A DNA stretch of 64,000 nucleotides from an uncultured Oligoflexia bacterium (GCA_913058265.1 CAJXPQ010000005.1:180441-244440); one strand, 5' to 3'. Counted from the stretch's first letter, positions 29,089 to 38,452 are shown. Translations and numbers: made by a program. Notes: generated by a model from the sequence alone, not told the origin.

Positions 29089-30447
29089 TTAAATTCTCTG
29101 GTCTTCGTCCTGTTCATCAGAGTCATCATCCTTCTTGTTTGAAATATGTTTTTCGCCATCGGTACTTTCGATTTTGACCTCTTCAATTTCATTTACGACA
29201 ACTTTTAAAAGTTCAAATGAGAGCCCATCCCAAAATAAAATATTACCTTCTTTTGGAAAATTATTACCGAGCATATCCAATAAAAACCCTCTTAAAGTTG
29301 AGTAATTATCGTTCAATGGAATCTTAACATCAAACTCACTTGAAAGATCACGAAGCGAAATAGATCCATGAACAGTTACTCCGTTCTCAAGTAGATCCTG
29401 ACCTTCGCTAGTAAGTGTCTCATCTTCATCATCATACTCATCTTGAATCTCTCCAAAGATTTCTTCCATAATATCTTCAAGCGTTACAATACCAACAACA
29501 AGGCCGTTTTCATCTTTTACCAATGCAAGATGAATCTTCTTCCTATTCATATGATCAAAGACTGCTTGAATTTTCATATGCTCATAAACAAAGAAAGGTT
29601 CGTTAACATATTTCGTGACATCAAATGTTTCTCTTTCAATATCAGTTGCAAAAGAAATGTCTTTAACGTGAATAAATCCAATAGTCGAATCAATATCCTC
29701 TTCATAAACAGGATACCTGGAGTGCTGCATTTCACGTATCATCTTTATTGTTTCATCAAAGACTGCATCCGCTTTGATACCACTCACACTCGCTCTAGGA
29801 GTCATAATGTCTTTAACTTTAATCGTTGGGAATTCAAGAATGGATGTCAGCAAATCAATTTGCTTTGAATCAATAGAGCGATCTTTCTCCGCCTCACCTA
29901 CCATAAACTCAATATCATCTTTGGTTATCATCTTCTCCTGAAGAGAGGCATTTTCACCTAGAACAAGCTTAATAATGAACATAAAAATATGCACAATAGG
30001 AAAAAGTAAGTAATAACAAAGTTGGAGAATTCGAACGACGGGAATAACCAAAGTCTCAGCATGATTTCGCATAAAAGTCTTAGGTATAATCTCACCAAAA
30101 ATAAGAATTAAAATCGTCGTGATACCAACACTATAAGAAATGGCATCACTTTCAAGGTAGCTTTGAGCAATAGTCGTCGCATAAGATGCAACAAAGATAT
30201 TAACAAAGTTATTTCCAATGAGAATTGTCGTTAGTAGTTCACTAGGTTTTTCAGATAAAAAGACATAAGCACTTTTTCCCTTAATCTGATCTTCTATTAA
30301 TTGGCGAATTCTCTTTGAGGGAATGCTAATTAAGGCGGCCTCTGATCCAGAGAAAAAAGCTGAAAGGATAACACCAAAAACAAATATGAATATTTGCTGT
30401 AATTCACCGCCACTCACAGTAAAATTTCCTGCTTGTTGAAACGACAT
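29089..30447 (-). CDS. CNNM/CorC-type membrane protein with CBS pair (hemolysin family)
   Basis: 452 residues. The N-terminal DUF21/CNNM transmembrane domain has about four hydrophobic segments and carries FFSGSEAALIS and FGEIIPKTF. A CBS pair follows (~residues 205-330; IMTPRASVSGI, VVGIVTLEDIMEEIFGEI). A CorC/HlyC C-terminal domain comes next (~350-430), then an acidic tail. The family is linked to Mg2+/Co2+ efflux; the label hemolysin is historical. No good Shine-Dalgarno precedes the ATG and no -10 box lies at leaderless spacing. It stands alone between the dehydrogenase and the large exported protein gene. Confidence 0.9.
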   Translation of the reverse strand: MSFQQAGNFTVSGGELQQIFIFVFGVILSAFFSGSEAALISIPSKRIRQLIEDQIKGKSAYVFLSEKPSELLTTILIGNNFVNIFVASYATTIAQSYLESDAISYSVGITTILILIFGEIIPKTFMRNHAETLVIPVVRILQLCYYLLFPIVHIFMFIIKLVLGENASLQEKMITKDDIEFMVGEAEKDRSIDSKQIDLLTSILEFPTIKVKDIMTPRASVSGIKADAVFDETIKMIREMQHSRYPVYEEDIDSTIGFIHVKDISFATDIERETFDVTKYVNEPFFVYEHMKIQAVFDHMNRKKIHLALVKDENGLVVGIVTLEDIMEEIFGEIQDEYDDEDETLTSEGQDLLENGVTVHGSISLRDLSSEFDVKIPLNDNYSTLRGFLLDMLGNNFPKEGNILFWDGLSFELLKVVVNEIEEVKIESTDGEKHISNKKDDDSDEQDEDQRI

Positions 30448-30575
30448 AGTAAATTTGGTGGGTTTAAATTAAGTGTTAACTTTATCGATGGGGGCTCTAT
30501 CTCTTTTACTCCTAGTAAAATTCATTAGTTGTATTTACTATTATACACTCTCTGAACCAAAATTGTCTATTATAT

Positions 30576-30594
30576 AAGTTTTTAAGAAAAACTT
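30576..30594 (-). terminator. AT-only hairpin after the 1121-residue exported protein gene
   Basis: Perfect 8-bp arms AAGTTTTT and AAAAACTT around a 3-nt loop, 27 nt past the stop at 30621. No separate T-tract follows, so terminator function is uncertain. Confidence 0.3.
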
Positions 30595-30620
30595 CATAAC
30601 TCTAAGTCTCTATAATTACT

Positions 30621-33600
30621 CTATTCACCTGGGTTATTAAAGTCTAATAGCTGCTGATAAGTAACTCCTGTAGGGGTTATAACCGATGTATCTTCAACAC
30701 TAGCAATATTACGCCTTAATACTGGCACAACTATTTTTTCAAGTAATGATTTTTCTTCGCTCAATTTTATAAAATCGTCACCGGCAAAATCATTAATAAT
30801 TTGTCTTTGCTCATTACTGAACTTGCTAACTTCGATCGTTTTACCTTCTATTTTGATACCTACAACGCGTCCATTAGAGATCTGTAAAGAATTGCGATTT
30901 ACAGGCTCAACAAATTCATACCAAGATCCTTCAACACTTAGGATTAACTCTGAGTCTTTAGACATTTCAAGTTTAAGTGTTTCACCGTATGTATCTGCTT
31001 CAAAAAATTCGTTGGGCAGTCTCTTTGTCTTCAGACTAGATCCAGCTCTAATATTTCCAACACCCTGACTTATTGAGCTGCTCTGCTCTCTTTCACTTAT
31101 TGAAGCAGATATACGCCCCTCTCCAGAAGAACCCACTTGAGATCCAACGAGGTTCTGCAAAGACTCTGAGTTATTCGATGTGGAAGCAGCATTACGACTT
31201 TGAACCGTCTGCATCGCCGTATCTAATTCGCTTATTCTTGCTTCAGCTTCAGATAACTTATCTCGTAACTCACTTTCATTTCCACTTGTTCGTGAATTCA
31301 AAGCTTGAGCTTGTATCTGAGCTTTAAGTTTTTCGATCTCTGCTCTCAAATCGCTATTTGCCACAGTTGCTGGCAGGTTACCATCACGACCCTCAAGGTA
31401 CTCATCTAGCTTTTCACCGCTTATATTTTCTTCACTTAAATCTCTTTTTATTTCTTCAATTTTTTGTGTAATTGCAGGGCTCTCATGTTTAATCTCTCTT
31501 ACTTCTGCACTAGATATTGGCTCCGCAAGGGGAAACTTTCTTTCGCGTATTTGAGTTGTACTTGCACCAGTGCTAGTTGTAGTACCACCTGATACGATTT
31601 TATCGAGTCGATCCATAAAGTTGGAACTAACACTGTTAGAACTTGTGGAGGCTGTACTTGTTCCTGAACCTACACCTGAAGGAGCACCACTGGAAAACCC
31701 TACCCCACTATTACCACGACCTCTAAGAATACCCATCTCATCTGCACTCTTTGCATTGTTGCGGCCCAGCTCTCTTTGTGCTGGGTTCGTAACAGAACCT
31801 AGGTTCGAACTTGAAGCAGGCACATAGCCCGACTCCCCCCTGTCATTCCTAGCAATATCATTAACCTTAGCTTCATCTTGTTTTGTACTTTCATTACTAA
31901 AGTTTCCAGATTTATCAAATGCATTTTGGGTGATTTTACTTTTACCCTTCAATTGACTTTCCGACGGGTTACCATCAACTCCAAGCATCGTTAAAAAAGC
32001 AAAGGAGTGATTTCGCTCACTCGCTCCTTTGCACTCGCCATCTACGATGTTTAAATCGCCAGAACCAAATCGATTATAATCTAAGTAAGACCTTTGAACA
32101 TCAGTGGCACCATTCATAAGATTTTGTCTCGACTCTAGTAACGAGTCAAGAGGTGATACGCTATTTTCAAATTGCATACCCCCCTGAACAGGGTCATTCG
32201 ATGCAAGTTTACATATAGCACTGTTCAGAGCAATCACTTCCAAATTAGCGTTTTCAACACTGCCTATTTCAAATTTTATTTCAGGCGCAAACTTTATGAC
32301 ATCAGCTTCTTTCGGTTCCAGCAGTTCTGAGTCGACACAAAGACTATCCTCAATACCTTTATATAAACCATCACAAGAAGATTTAACAGACGCTCCTATC
32401 TTTGAAAATTTATCCGAAAAACTAGCTTCATCCTCAAAACGCGCACCATATAGGTCCTCATGGAATGATCCTAGCCTTCCATCACTTATCATTTGACAGA
32501 AAGATCTATCATTGCTTAGAAGTAATGCAACTCTTGAGTCATAGTTAATCGCTTGATCAACATAGCTTTCAATATAATGATTAAACTCCTCTCTATCTGT
32601 AGAGTTATACTTACTCTTTAATTTGTTCTTGAAATCGGCATAAAGAAATAAATTACTCTCGCCCGCCATAGCCTCTACAGCCTTACTACTCAATGTATCT
32701 TTCAGGTAAGTTATAGGGTTAAACGTCTCGCCTTTCATGCAAACTTCTTCAAGTCCACCTTCATACTGTACAAGAGATATAAGATCTATAAATTCTCTGG
32801 CAGTCTCAGTTGAATGATAAATACCAGCCTTATATAAAGAGTGCTTTGCTGGATTTGTACATTCCTCTTTTACGAATCTGCCTTCCATAAAATCTACATA
32901 TGAATCAAAAGTTCTAGTTGTCCCTTTACCATAAGTAGCATTTAAGGCAATTTGCCTACGATCAGACATTAGCTCATTAAATTTTAACTCTCTATTTTTA
33001 TATTTCTCTTTAAGCTTTTGACATTTTCCTTTTGAAGTTATTTTATTTAACATATCATCGCTAAAGCTACACATTGCAGGCTGTTTCTTCTCCCCCGTCA
33101 GCTCATTCATAACCTGAGAACCAACAAGAGCTTCGTTGTATATTTGAAGCTTTTTAAAGCTATTTCGTACTTGCTGTTGAGCTACTTTCTCTTTGATTTC
33201 AGCTAAGTATTTGTTCCTATTCTCCTGAAATTTTTCTTCATCGCCACCCAAACTTGTTGCTGTTTTCTCATAACATTTATTACAAAAGTTCTCAGAGCCT
33301 TTCTGCAAGGTCAACTCAACTCCCTTTTCGGAATTTACATATATTTTCATCATCTGAGCTATTTTTCCAATATTCTCGAGCCCAGTCATTTCTTCTGGAG
33401 TTGTTTCGAACTCATTACAAGTTTCCATATATGTCGAGCTCACACATATTCCACCCGTACAACATTCAGAGTTTATTGTCGTCTGTGGCTGAATTACTTC
33501 TTGATGACCTGCTTCGTGACTTACATCCGAATGAGGAATAAATTCATTTCCATTAATACCTTGTACCATCTCATCGTTTAATAAATGCTGGTTACATCTT

Positions 33601-33986
33601 CTTGTGAAGTCTTGTTGATTTACGGAGATACGCATGGCTGTAAAAATATGTTCTCGCGTAGTCTCACTACTAAGACTAACAATTTCCAATCCTATATCTT
33701 CATAAATTTTTTGAGTTAAAGAGTTACCGGAGACAGCCTCTTGTGATTTTACATAAATACGCTCACAAAAATTTGCAAGCTTTACATCTGTATATTCTCG
33801 AGGTGAGCTTACATCTTCCTTTATTCGGACAGCATTTGATAATGCATTTTCCGTCTCAACTCTTGAGAACTGACCGCCAACCTCCTGATCACCAAACAAA
33901 GAGTTAAAACTAACATCATTCCCAAACGCCACAGAGTGAACGCTAAAAATCATAAGGAAAAGAATAGCTCTTTTAGTATTTATCAA
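30621..33986 (-). CDS. Large exported coiled-coil protein, unknown function
   Basis: About 1121 residues from TTG at 33986. The frame opens at a GTG (34001), but that GTG overlaps a GGAGG sequence that would be the ribosome-binding site for the TTG 8 nt further on, which starts the signal peptide MINTKRAILFLMIFSVHSVAFG. The N-terminal half is alpha-helical with scattered cysteine pairs (CCTGGIC, CNKC). Residues ~680-850 are Ser/Gly/Thr-rich and look disordered. Residues ~870-950 form a coiled coil (EIEKLKAQIQ, ELRDKLSEAEARISEL). A compact beta-rich region ends the protein. Not recognised; probably periplasmic or envelope-associated. The upstream gene is on the same strand, 122 nt away. Confidence 0.72.
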   Translation of the reverse strand: MINTKRAILFLMIFSVHSVAFGNDVSFNSLFGDQEVGGQFSRVETENALSNAVRIKEDVSSPREYTDVKLANFCERIYVKSQEAVSGNSLTQKIYEDIGLEIVSLSSETTREHIFTAMRISVNQQDFTRRCNQHLLNDEMVQGINGNEFIPHSDVSHEAGHQEVIQPQTTINSECCTGGICVSSTYMETCNEFETTPEEMTGLENIGKIAQMMKIYVNSEKGVELTLQKGSENFCNKCYEKTATSLGGDEEKFQENRNKYLAEIKEKVAQQQVRNSFKKLQIYNEALVGSQVMNELTGEKKQPAMCSFSDDMLNKITSKGKCQKLKEKYKNRELKFNELMSDRRQIALNATYGKGTTRTFDSYVDFMEGRFVKEECTNPAKHSLYKAGIYHSTETAREFIDLISLVQYEGGLEEVCMKGETFNPITYLKDTLSSKAVEAMAGESNLFLYADFKNKLKSKYNSTDREEFNHYIESYVDQAINYDSRVALLLSNDRSFCQMISDGRLGSFHEDLYGARFEDEASFSDKFSKIGASVKSSCDGLYKGIEDSLCVDSELLEPKEADVIKFAPEIKFEIGSVENANLEVIALNSAICKLASNDPVQGGMQFENSVSPLDSLLESRQNLMNGATDVQRSYLDYNRFGSGDLNIVDGECKGASERNHSFAFLTMLGVDGNPSESQLKGKSKITQNAFDKSGNFSNESTKQDEAKVNDIARNDRGESGYVPASSSNLGSVTNPAQRELGRNNAKSADEMGILRGRGNSGVGFSSGAPSGVGSGTSTASTSSNSVSSNFMDRLDKIVSGGTTTSTGASTTQIRERKFPLAEPISSAEVREIKHESPAITQKIEEIKRDLSEENISGEKLDEYLEGRDGNLPATVANSDLRAEIEKLKAQIQAQALNSRTSGNESELRDKLSEAEARISELDTAMQTVQSRNAASTSNNSESLQNLVGSQVGSSGEGRISASISEREQSSSISQGVGNIRAGSSLKTKRLPNEFFEADTYGETLKLEMSKDSELILSVEGSWYEFVEPVNRNSLQISNGRVVGIKIEGKTIEVSKFSNEQRQIINDFAGDDFIKLSEEKSLLEKIVVPVLRRNIASVEDTSVITPTGVTYQQLLDFNNPGE

Positions 33987-34122
33987 TGAATAATCCTCCA
34001 CAAATCTTATCGGTCGTGTCAGATATTATCTTAATTTATAAATGAATTTTGAACACTTTTTTCTGCTAAGCACCTGAAATATCATTGAAAAGTAAGATCA
34101 AGGTGCCTAAAACTGATGTCAC

Positions 34123-34800
34123 TTAGTCTAAAAATCCGTCCTTATGAAGGAAAGTGAGTTCAGGGAATTGAATCGACTTTGGTGCATCAAGTATGCTTTC
34201 GAAAATATATTTATAGTCTGAAGTTTTCAACATATTGCTTGTATCTACTTCTGGATATTCTTCCCACAGAGGAGTGTCCACAGCTCCTAGATAAAAATTA
34301 GAGAAACGAATAAGATATTTTTTCCACTCTTTCTCTATTACTCCTAGCATTCCTTTTTTTGCAAATTCTCCTGCAGTATATGAGGCCGTGTTAGGAAAAT
34401 ATCTTTTAGCAGATATCGAGAACAGGTTAATAATATGTGTTTCTTCAGCAAAAATAAGCGACTCAAAATGTTTTAAGAAATTAAAGTATCCAATAACATT
34501 GGTCTCAAGATGCATTCTTAAATCAAGAGCACTTGAGTCTGAAAAAGCACCCATCTCGCACATGGCAGCAGCGTTCACTAGCACATCAACAACATCTGTT
34601 TCAGCCTCAACTTCTCTAATAAAACTTTTTATTTGATCTTCTTGAGTGATATCTAATTCGATATCTTCAAAGTTTTCGTGAATTAATGTAGATTCGGTAC
34701 GACTACCACCAAAAACAAAGAAACCTCTGTCTAGAAGAGACCTTGCAGATTCAAGGCCTAGTCCAGAAGAGGTTCCTAATACTATGGCAACTTTGTTCAT
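34123..34800 (-). CDS. Short-chain dehydrogenase-like protein with altered active site
   Basis: 225 residues with the SDR Rossmann fold: nucleotide-binding VLGTSSGLGLE (TGxxxGxG-like) at the N-terminus, DVLVNAAAM (NNAG-like) and a serine in INLFSIS. The active-site stretch reads YTAGEFAKKG where a normal SDR has YxxxK: the residue four after Tyr is Glu, so the catalytic lysine is missing. It may have lost or changed its reaction. It lies 3 nt after RNase Y on the same strand and is probably the last gene of that operon, with only a distant AGGAA as ribosome-binding site. Substrate unknown. Confidence 0.8.
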   Translation of the reverse strand: MNKVAIVLGTSSGLGLESARSLLDRGFFVFGGSRTESTLIHENFEDIELDITQEDQIKSFIREVEAETDVVDVLVNAAAMCEMGAFSDSSALDLRMHLETNVIGYFNFLKHFESLIFAEETHIINLFSISAKRYFPNTASYTAGEFAKKGMLGVIEKEWKKYLIRFSNFYLGAVDTPLWEEYPEVDTSNMLKTSDYKYIFESILDAPKSIQFPELTFLHKDGFLD

Positions 34801-34803
34801 AAT

Positions 34804-36363
34804 TTACTTAGCAATTCCTACTGCTTTTGTTTCTCGAATCACAGAAACTTTAATAGTTCCTGGGTACGACATCTCTTCTTCAATTTTTTTAGCTATATCT
34901 CGAGATAACATAACAGTTTGTTCGTCATTAACTTTGTCGTTTTCAACAAGGACTCTAATTTCTCTCCCTGCTGAAATTGCGTAACTTCTATGAACACCGT
35001 CAAATCCATTCGCGATGTTTTCAATATCAGTAACTCTTGAAACATATGACTCTTTCAAGAACTTTCTCACACCTGGTCTTGCTCCACTTAAAGCATCTGC
35101 GGCCATAACCAAATGAGCTAATACAGTTTCCGGCTTAACGTCCTCATGGTGAGCACGTACAGCATGTACAATATCTACATCTTCTCCATATTTCTTAATA
35201 AAGTCTGCACCAACAACAGCATGTGAACCTTCTGCTGAAGCATCTATTGCTTTACCAACATCATGTAGTAGTCCGGCCCTTCTTGCTTGCTTAACATTTA
35301 GCCCAAGTTCTGCGGCCATTGCTCCACAAAGGAATCCAACTTCTAGTGAATGTTGATATTGATTTTGCATATATGATGTTCTGTAATTTAGAGCACCAAT
35401 CATCTTAAGAATTTCAGGGTGAAGACCGTGAATTCCGATTTCCATTTGAGCTTTCTCACCTAGCTCTCTAAGTCTAAGCTCTAATTCATGCTTAGCCTTA
35501 TCATGGAATTCTTCAATTTTTGCAGGATGAATTCTTCCATCAGCAATTAATTTTTCAATTGTCATCTTGGCAATTTGCTTTCGAACGACGTTGAACGTTG
35601 AGATAACAACCATACCTGGAGTATCGTCAATAATTAAATCAACACCACAGATCTGCTCAAACGCTCTAATATTTCTACCTTCACGACCAATAAGACGACC
35701 TTTAATTTCATCTCCTGGTAACTCAACTGAAGTAATTGTCTGTTCCGCTACAAATTCACCAGCAAATCTTTGAAGTGCAATTCCAAGAACTCGCTTAGCT
35801 CTTTTCTCTGATTCCTCATTTGCCTCTTCTTCAACTCTCTTAATCATCTTCGCTGCATCTACGCGAGCATCTTCTTCCATAACTTGAAGAAGTTCTGACT
35901 TAGCTTCTTCTCTAGACATCCCTGCAACTTTTTCAAGTTTTTCAGAAATATCATTTTGACGTTCTAAAAGCTTTCCACGTTCTAATTGAGTTGTTGCTCT
36001 TTCTTTCTCAAGATCTTCTTCTTTACGTTTAAGACCTTCAAGCTCTCGCTCCTTAGCTTCAATTTTTTGATCCAAGCTAATTTCTTTCTTTGTTAAGTTT
36101 CTTTCTTGATCGTTTACTGACTGAGACTTTTTAGTAAATTCTTTTTCAAGAACTTCTCTCTCATCAGCAATAATTTGCTTTGCTTCTGTCTTAGCTGACC
36201 TTCTAATTTCATTAGCAGAACCTTCTGCAGATTTAATTATATTCTGAGCTTCCGTTTCTCTCTCACCTTTAAGGCTTTTAACTCTGCTTAAAGATATTAC
36301 ATAAGCGATTACTGCGCCGATTACGAAAGAAAGGATTACAAATAGTATTGTTTCAGTATTCAT
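34804..36363 (-). CDS. rny: Ribonuclease Y
   Basis: 519 residues, the normal length. An N-terminal membrane helix (TILFVILSFVIGAVIAYVI) comes first, then a long charged coiled coil (~30-205). A KH domain follows (~210-275, with GREGRNIRAFE), then an HD domain (HSLEVGF and LLHDVGKAID supply metal-binding His/Asp). It is a membrane-anchored endoribonuclease that starts mRNA decay. GAAGGGG precedes the ATG. It lies 2 nt after the 5-formyl-THF cyclo-ligase gene and 3 nt before the SDR gene, in the zapA-fau-rny-SDR unit. Confidence 0.96.
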   Translation of the reverse strand: MNTETILFVILSFVIGAVIAYVISLSRVKSLKGERETEAQNIIKSAEGSANEIRRSAKTEAKQIIADEREVLEKEFTKKSQSVNDQERNLTKKEISLDQKIEAKERELEGLKRKEEDLEKERATTQLERGKLLERQNDISEKLEKVAGMSREEAKSELLQVMEEDARVDAAKMIKRVEEEANEESEKRAKRVLGIALQRFAGEFVAEQTITSVELPGDEIKGRLIGREGRNIRAFEQICGVDLIIDDTPGMVVISTFNVVRKQIAKMTIEKLIADGRIHPAKIEEFHDKAKHELELRLRELGEKAQMEIGIHGLHPEILKMIGALNYRTSYMQNQYQHSLEVGFLCGAMAAELGLNVKQARRAGLLHDVGKAIDASAEGSHAVVGADFIKKYGEDVDIVHAVRAHHEDVKPETVLAHLVMAADALSGARPGVRKFLKESYVSRVTDIENIANGFDGVHRSYAISAGREIRVLVENDKVNDEQTVMLSRDIAKKIEEEMSYPGTIKVSVIRETKAVGIAK

Positions 36364-36365
36364 AT

Positions 36366-36920
36366 TTATCCCCTTCTATATATTTTTTTATTAGTTACTA
36401 TAAAATCTAATTTCTCATCATGAGCTTCTGTAGGTACTTCTTCTATTTCTTGATATGAAAAAAAGATTCCTATTTTTATGCCATTATAACTTTTGAGGTA
36501 AGAGTCAAAATAACCTTTCCCCCTGCCAATTCGGTTAAGGCTCCCGTCAAAAGCAACCCCTGGAATTAGTATCGCACCTGGCACTACTTCCTCCCCAGTT
36601 ATGTCTAACTGAAGACCTAATTTTCTGTTCATAAGATCTTTTGGATCAATTGAATGATAAGTTAACTTAATCTCATCATGCATATGAACAAGTACTATCT
36701 TATTTAGGATCTCTTTTTCCTCAAGTGAATACCACCAAATAGGTTCGTCACTTAAAGGAGAATAACCTCCTAAATAAAAACCATGATCATTTTTTTTGGA
36801 ATTAATATTAGACAAAAGGTCGGCCAAGTTTTCTGAGAGTTGATCATTAAAACTACTAAGTTGATCTTTATGCTCTCTATGTCTTTCTTTAATAAGTTTA
36901 CGAACTTCTTCTTTGTTCAC
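36366..36920 (-). CDS. fau: 5-formyltetrahydrofolate cyclo-ligase
   Basis: 184 residues. The family signature GRGKGYFDSYL (nucleotide-binding loop) is present at ~132-142, along with a conserved C-terminal DFIVTNKKIY. The enzyme converts 5-formyl-THF to 5,10-methenyl-THF using ATP. Start is GTG, 4 nt after the zapA stop, with no clear Shine-Dalgarno, so translation probably couples to zapA. The zapA-fau pairing is common in proteobacteria, where 6S RNA often lies between them, but there is no room for it here. Confidence 0.9.
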   Translation of the reverse strand: MNKEEVRKLIKERHREHKDQLSSFNDQLSENLADLLSNINSKKNDHGFYLGGYSPLSDEPIWWYSLEEKEILNKIVLVHMHDEIKLTYHSIDPKDLMNRKLGLQLDITGEEVVPGAILIPGVAFDGSLNRIGRGKGYFDSYLKSYNGIKIGIFFSYQEIEEVPTEAHDEKLDFIVTNKKIYRRG

Positions 36921-36924
36921 AACT

Positions 36925-37236
36925 TTACAAATTGGTTTGCATCGATCCTGGAGAAACTTCCTCTACAAAATTTAATGCATCTTCAATCCCTGCTTTTAAA
37001 GCAAAAACATTTTCTTTGTACTCTTCATCTTTGTCTAAAAATTTAGACGCTATATTCAGAGCACTTAAAACTGCAACATCAGTATCCTTTAAACTAGGAT
37101 TACCTTTTTTAAGATTTGTGATCTCATCATTAAGTAGATCTACAGCTTTAATGGCCTTATTATTGTTTTCTTCATCCGACTTTAATCGAACGTTACAACC
37201 TAATATATTAAATTCCAAATTTTGGTTCATGGTCAT
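36925..37236 (-). CDS. zapA: Cell division protein ZapA
   Basis: 103 residues. An N-terminal beta region (LEFNILGCNVRLKS) is followed by a long helix suited to a coiled coil, with VAVLSALNIASKFL typical of ZapA. ZapA bundles FtsZ filaments at mid-cell. The first ATG at 37236 is 6 nt from a -10 box in a well-formed promoter (TTGACT, 17 bp, TACTCT), so the mRNA should be leaderless. A second ATG two codons later is possible but has no ribosome-binding site either. It heads the fau-rny-SDR unit and lies just after ftsY. Confidence 0.88.
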   Translation of the reverse strand: MTMNQNLEFNILGCNVRLKSDEENNNKAIKAVDLLNDEITNLKKGNPSLKDTDVAVLSALNIASKFLDKDEEYKENVFALKAGIEDALNFVEEVSPGSMQTNL

Positions 37237-37242
37237 GGTATT

Positions 37243-37271
37243 AGAGTAGAAGAAAGGGGCCCTTTAGTCAA
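37243..37271 (-). promoter_or_regulatory. Promoter of leaderless zapA
   Basis: On the minus strand TTGACT (37271-37266) is followed by a 17-bp spacer and TACTCT (37248-37243), then AATACC and the ATG at 37236. The -35 matches 5 of 6 consensus bases; the -10 is poorer. It lies entirely in the 40-nt gap after ftsY. Confidence 0.55.
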
Positions 37272-37276
37272 TAAAA

Positions 37277-38452
37277 CTAGGCTTTCGCTTCCAGTCCGAG
37301 CAATGCATCAAGGAACATATTTAGGTTGAAAATATTCAAATCTTCGACCCCTTCGCCAACACCAATATAAACGATAGGCACGTTCAAAGTTTCCACAATA
37401 CTTACAGCGCTTCCAGCTTTAGATGACCCGTCGCATTTTGTAAATATTAGGCCTGACAATTCTAGAGACTTATTAAATTCTTCTGCCTGTCTTAATGCGT
37501 TCTGTCCTGTAATGGCATCAAGGACTAAGAGGGTCTCATGAGGTGCGTCAGGTATAACTTTACTCATCACCTTTTTAGTTTTTGCAAGTTCATCCATTAA
37601 GTTTGATTTCGTATGAAGTCTTCCTGCAGTATCAATAATACAATAATCGGCTCCAATTTCCTTCGCCCTAGCGACAGCATCAAATGCAACACCAGAAGGA
37701 TCAGAACCCTCAGCTGATTTTACAATTTCAACACCAGCTCTCTTACACCAAACCTCCAACTGTTCCACAGCAGCGGCCCTAAAAGTATCGCAAGCACCTA
37801 CAACAACATTCGCTCCTTGTGCTTTTAACTTTGTTGCAAGCTTGCCAATTGTTGTTGTCTTACCAGCTCCATTAACACCAACAATCATAATAACTTTCGG
37901 GCCCTTAAAGCCTTCTTTGAAGTCGTATAATTCTGTATTCACTTTATCCTGCGAGGATAGCATTTTAGATTTTAAAAACTCTTTTATTCTTTCTAGATGA
38001 TTAATATCTTCTTTACCCGCATTCTTCTTTAAGTCTTCGAGAAGGTCTGCCACAAGGGCTGGAGACATGTCTGATGTATAAAGTATCTCTTCTAATTCTT
38101 CTATTGTCTCATCGTTAAGTGCACTTTTCCCCACGATAGAACTTATGCGACCCCACACCTGGGATCTTGTCCTTCCAAGACCATCAAAAAGTCGTTTTTC
38201 CCATGAAATAACTTCCTCTTTCGAAACTTCTTCTTGGACAACTTCTGTTGTAGACACTTCACTCTGAACTACTTTTGGTATTTCTATTTCTTCTTCTAAC
38301 TCTATTTTGTTTGTTTCATCTGATAGAAAAAATAAATTCGTCATCGTAAAGATAACAAGAAGGAATATTCCGAGAACTAAGAAATAGTCTGCCGCGACAG
38401 GAAGTTGCTCTAAATTTAGCATCTCTGCTATTTGAATCGAAAATGTTTTCAT
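37277..38452 (-). CDS. ftsY: Signal recognition particle receptor FtsY, with N-terminal membrane helix
   Basis: 391 residues. The NG domain has the SRP-GTPase motifs GVNGAGKTTTIGKLA (G1), DTFRAAA, DTAGR (G3) and TKCDGSSKAG (G4/G5 region). FtsY receives SRP-ribosome complexes at the inner membrane. The N-terminus contains a clear hydrophobic helix (FLVLGIFLLVIFTM, residues ~24-40), followed by a short acidic region. This form is therefore membrane-anchored, unlike the amphipathic-helix type of E. coli. AAGG lies 8 nt before the ATG. It lies downstream of the Nudix gene on the same strand. Confidence 0.95.
   Translation of the reverse strand: MKTFSIQIAEMLNLEQLPVAADYFLVLGIFLLVIFTMTNLFFLSDETNKIELEEEIEIPKVVQSEVSTTEVVQEEVSKEEVISWEKRLFDGLGRTRSQVWGRISSIVGKSALNDETIEELEEILYTSDMSPALVADLLEDLKKNAGKEDINHLERIKEFLKSKMLSSQDKVNTELYDFKEGFKGPKVIMIVGVNGAGKTTTIGKLATKLKAQGANVVVGACDTFRAAAVEQLEVWCKRAGVEIVKSAEGSDPSGVAFDAVARAKEIGADYCIIDTAGRLHTKSNLMDELAKTKKVMSKVIPDAPHETLLVLDAITGQNALRQAEEFNKSLELSGLIFTKCDGSSKAGSAVSIVETLNVPIVYIGVGEGVEDLNIFNLNMFLDALLGLEAKA

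Noticed and set aside
29089..30447. Naming the CBS membrane protein a hemolysin
   Set aside because: The name is historical; the domain set is that of CNNM/CorC metal-transport proteins and nothing here indicates haemolysis.
30430..30500. Leaderless promoter for the CNNM/CorC-type gene
   Set aside because: TTAACA is present upstream but no -10-like hexamer lies at 16-18 bp or at 5-7 nt before the ATG.
33500..33540. HEAGH (HExxH) motif in the 1121-residue exported protein
   Set aside because: It is in a polar, unstructured-looking stretch (VSHEAGHQEV) with no hydrophobic helix and no downstream ligand motif; probably chance.
36921..36924. 6S RNA expected between zapA and fau
   Set aside because: Only 4 nt separate the genes, so there is no room.
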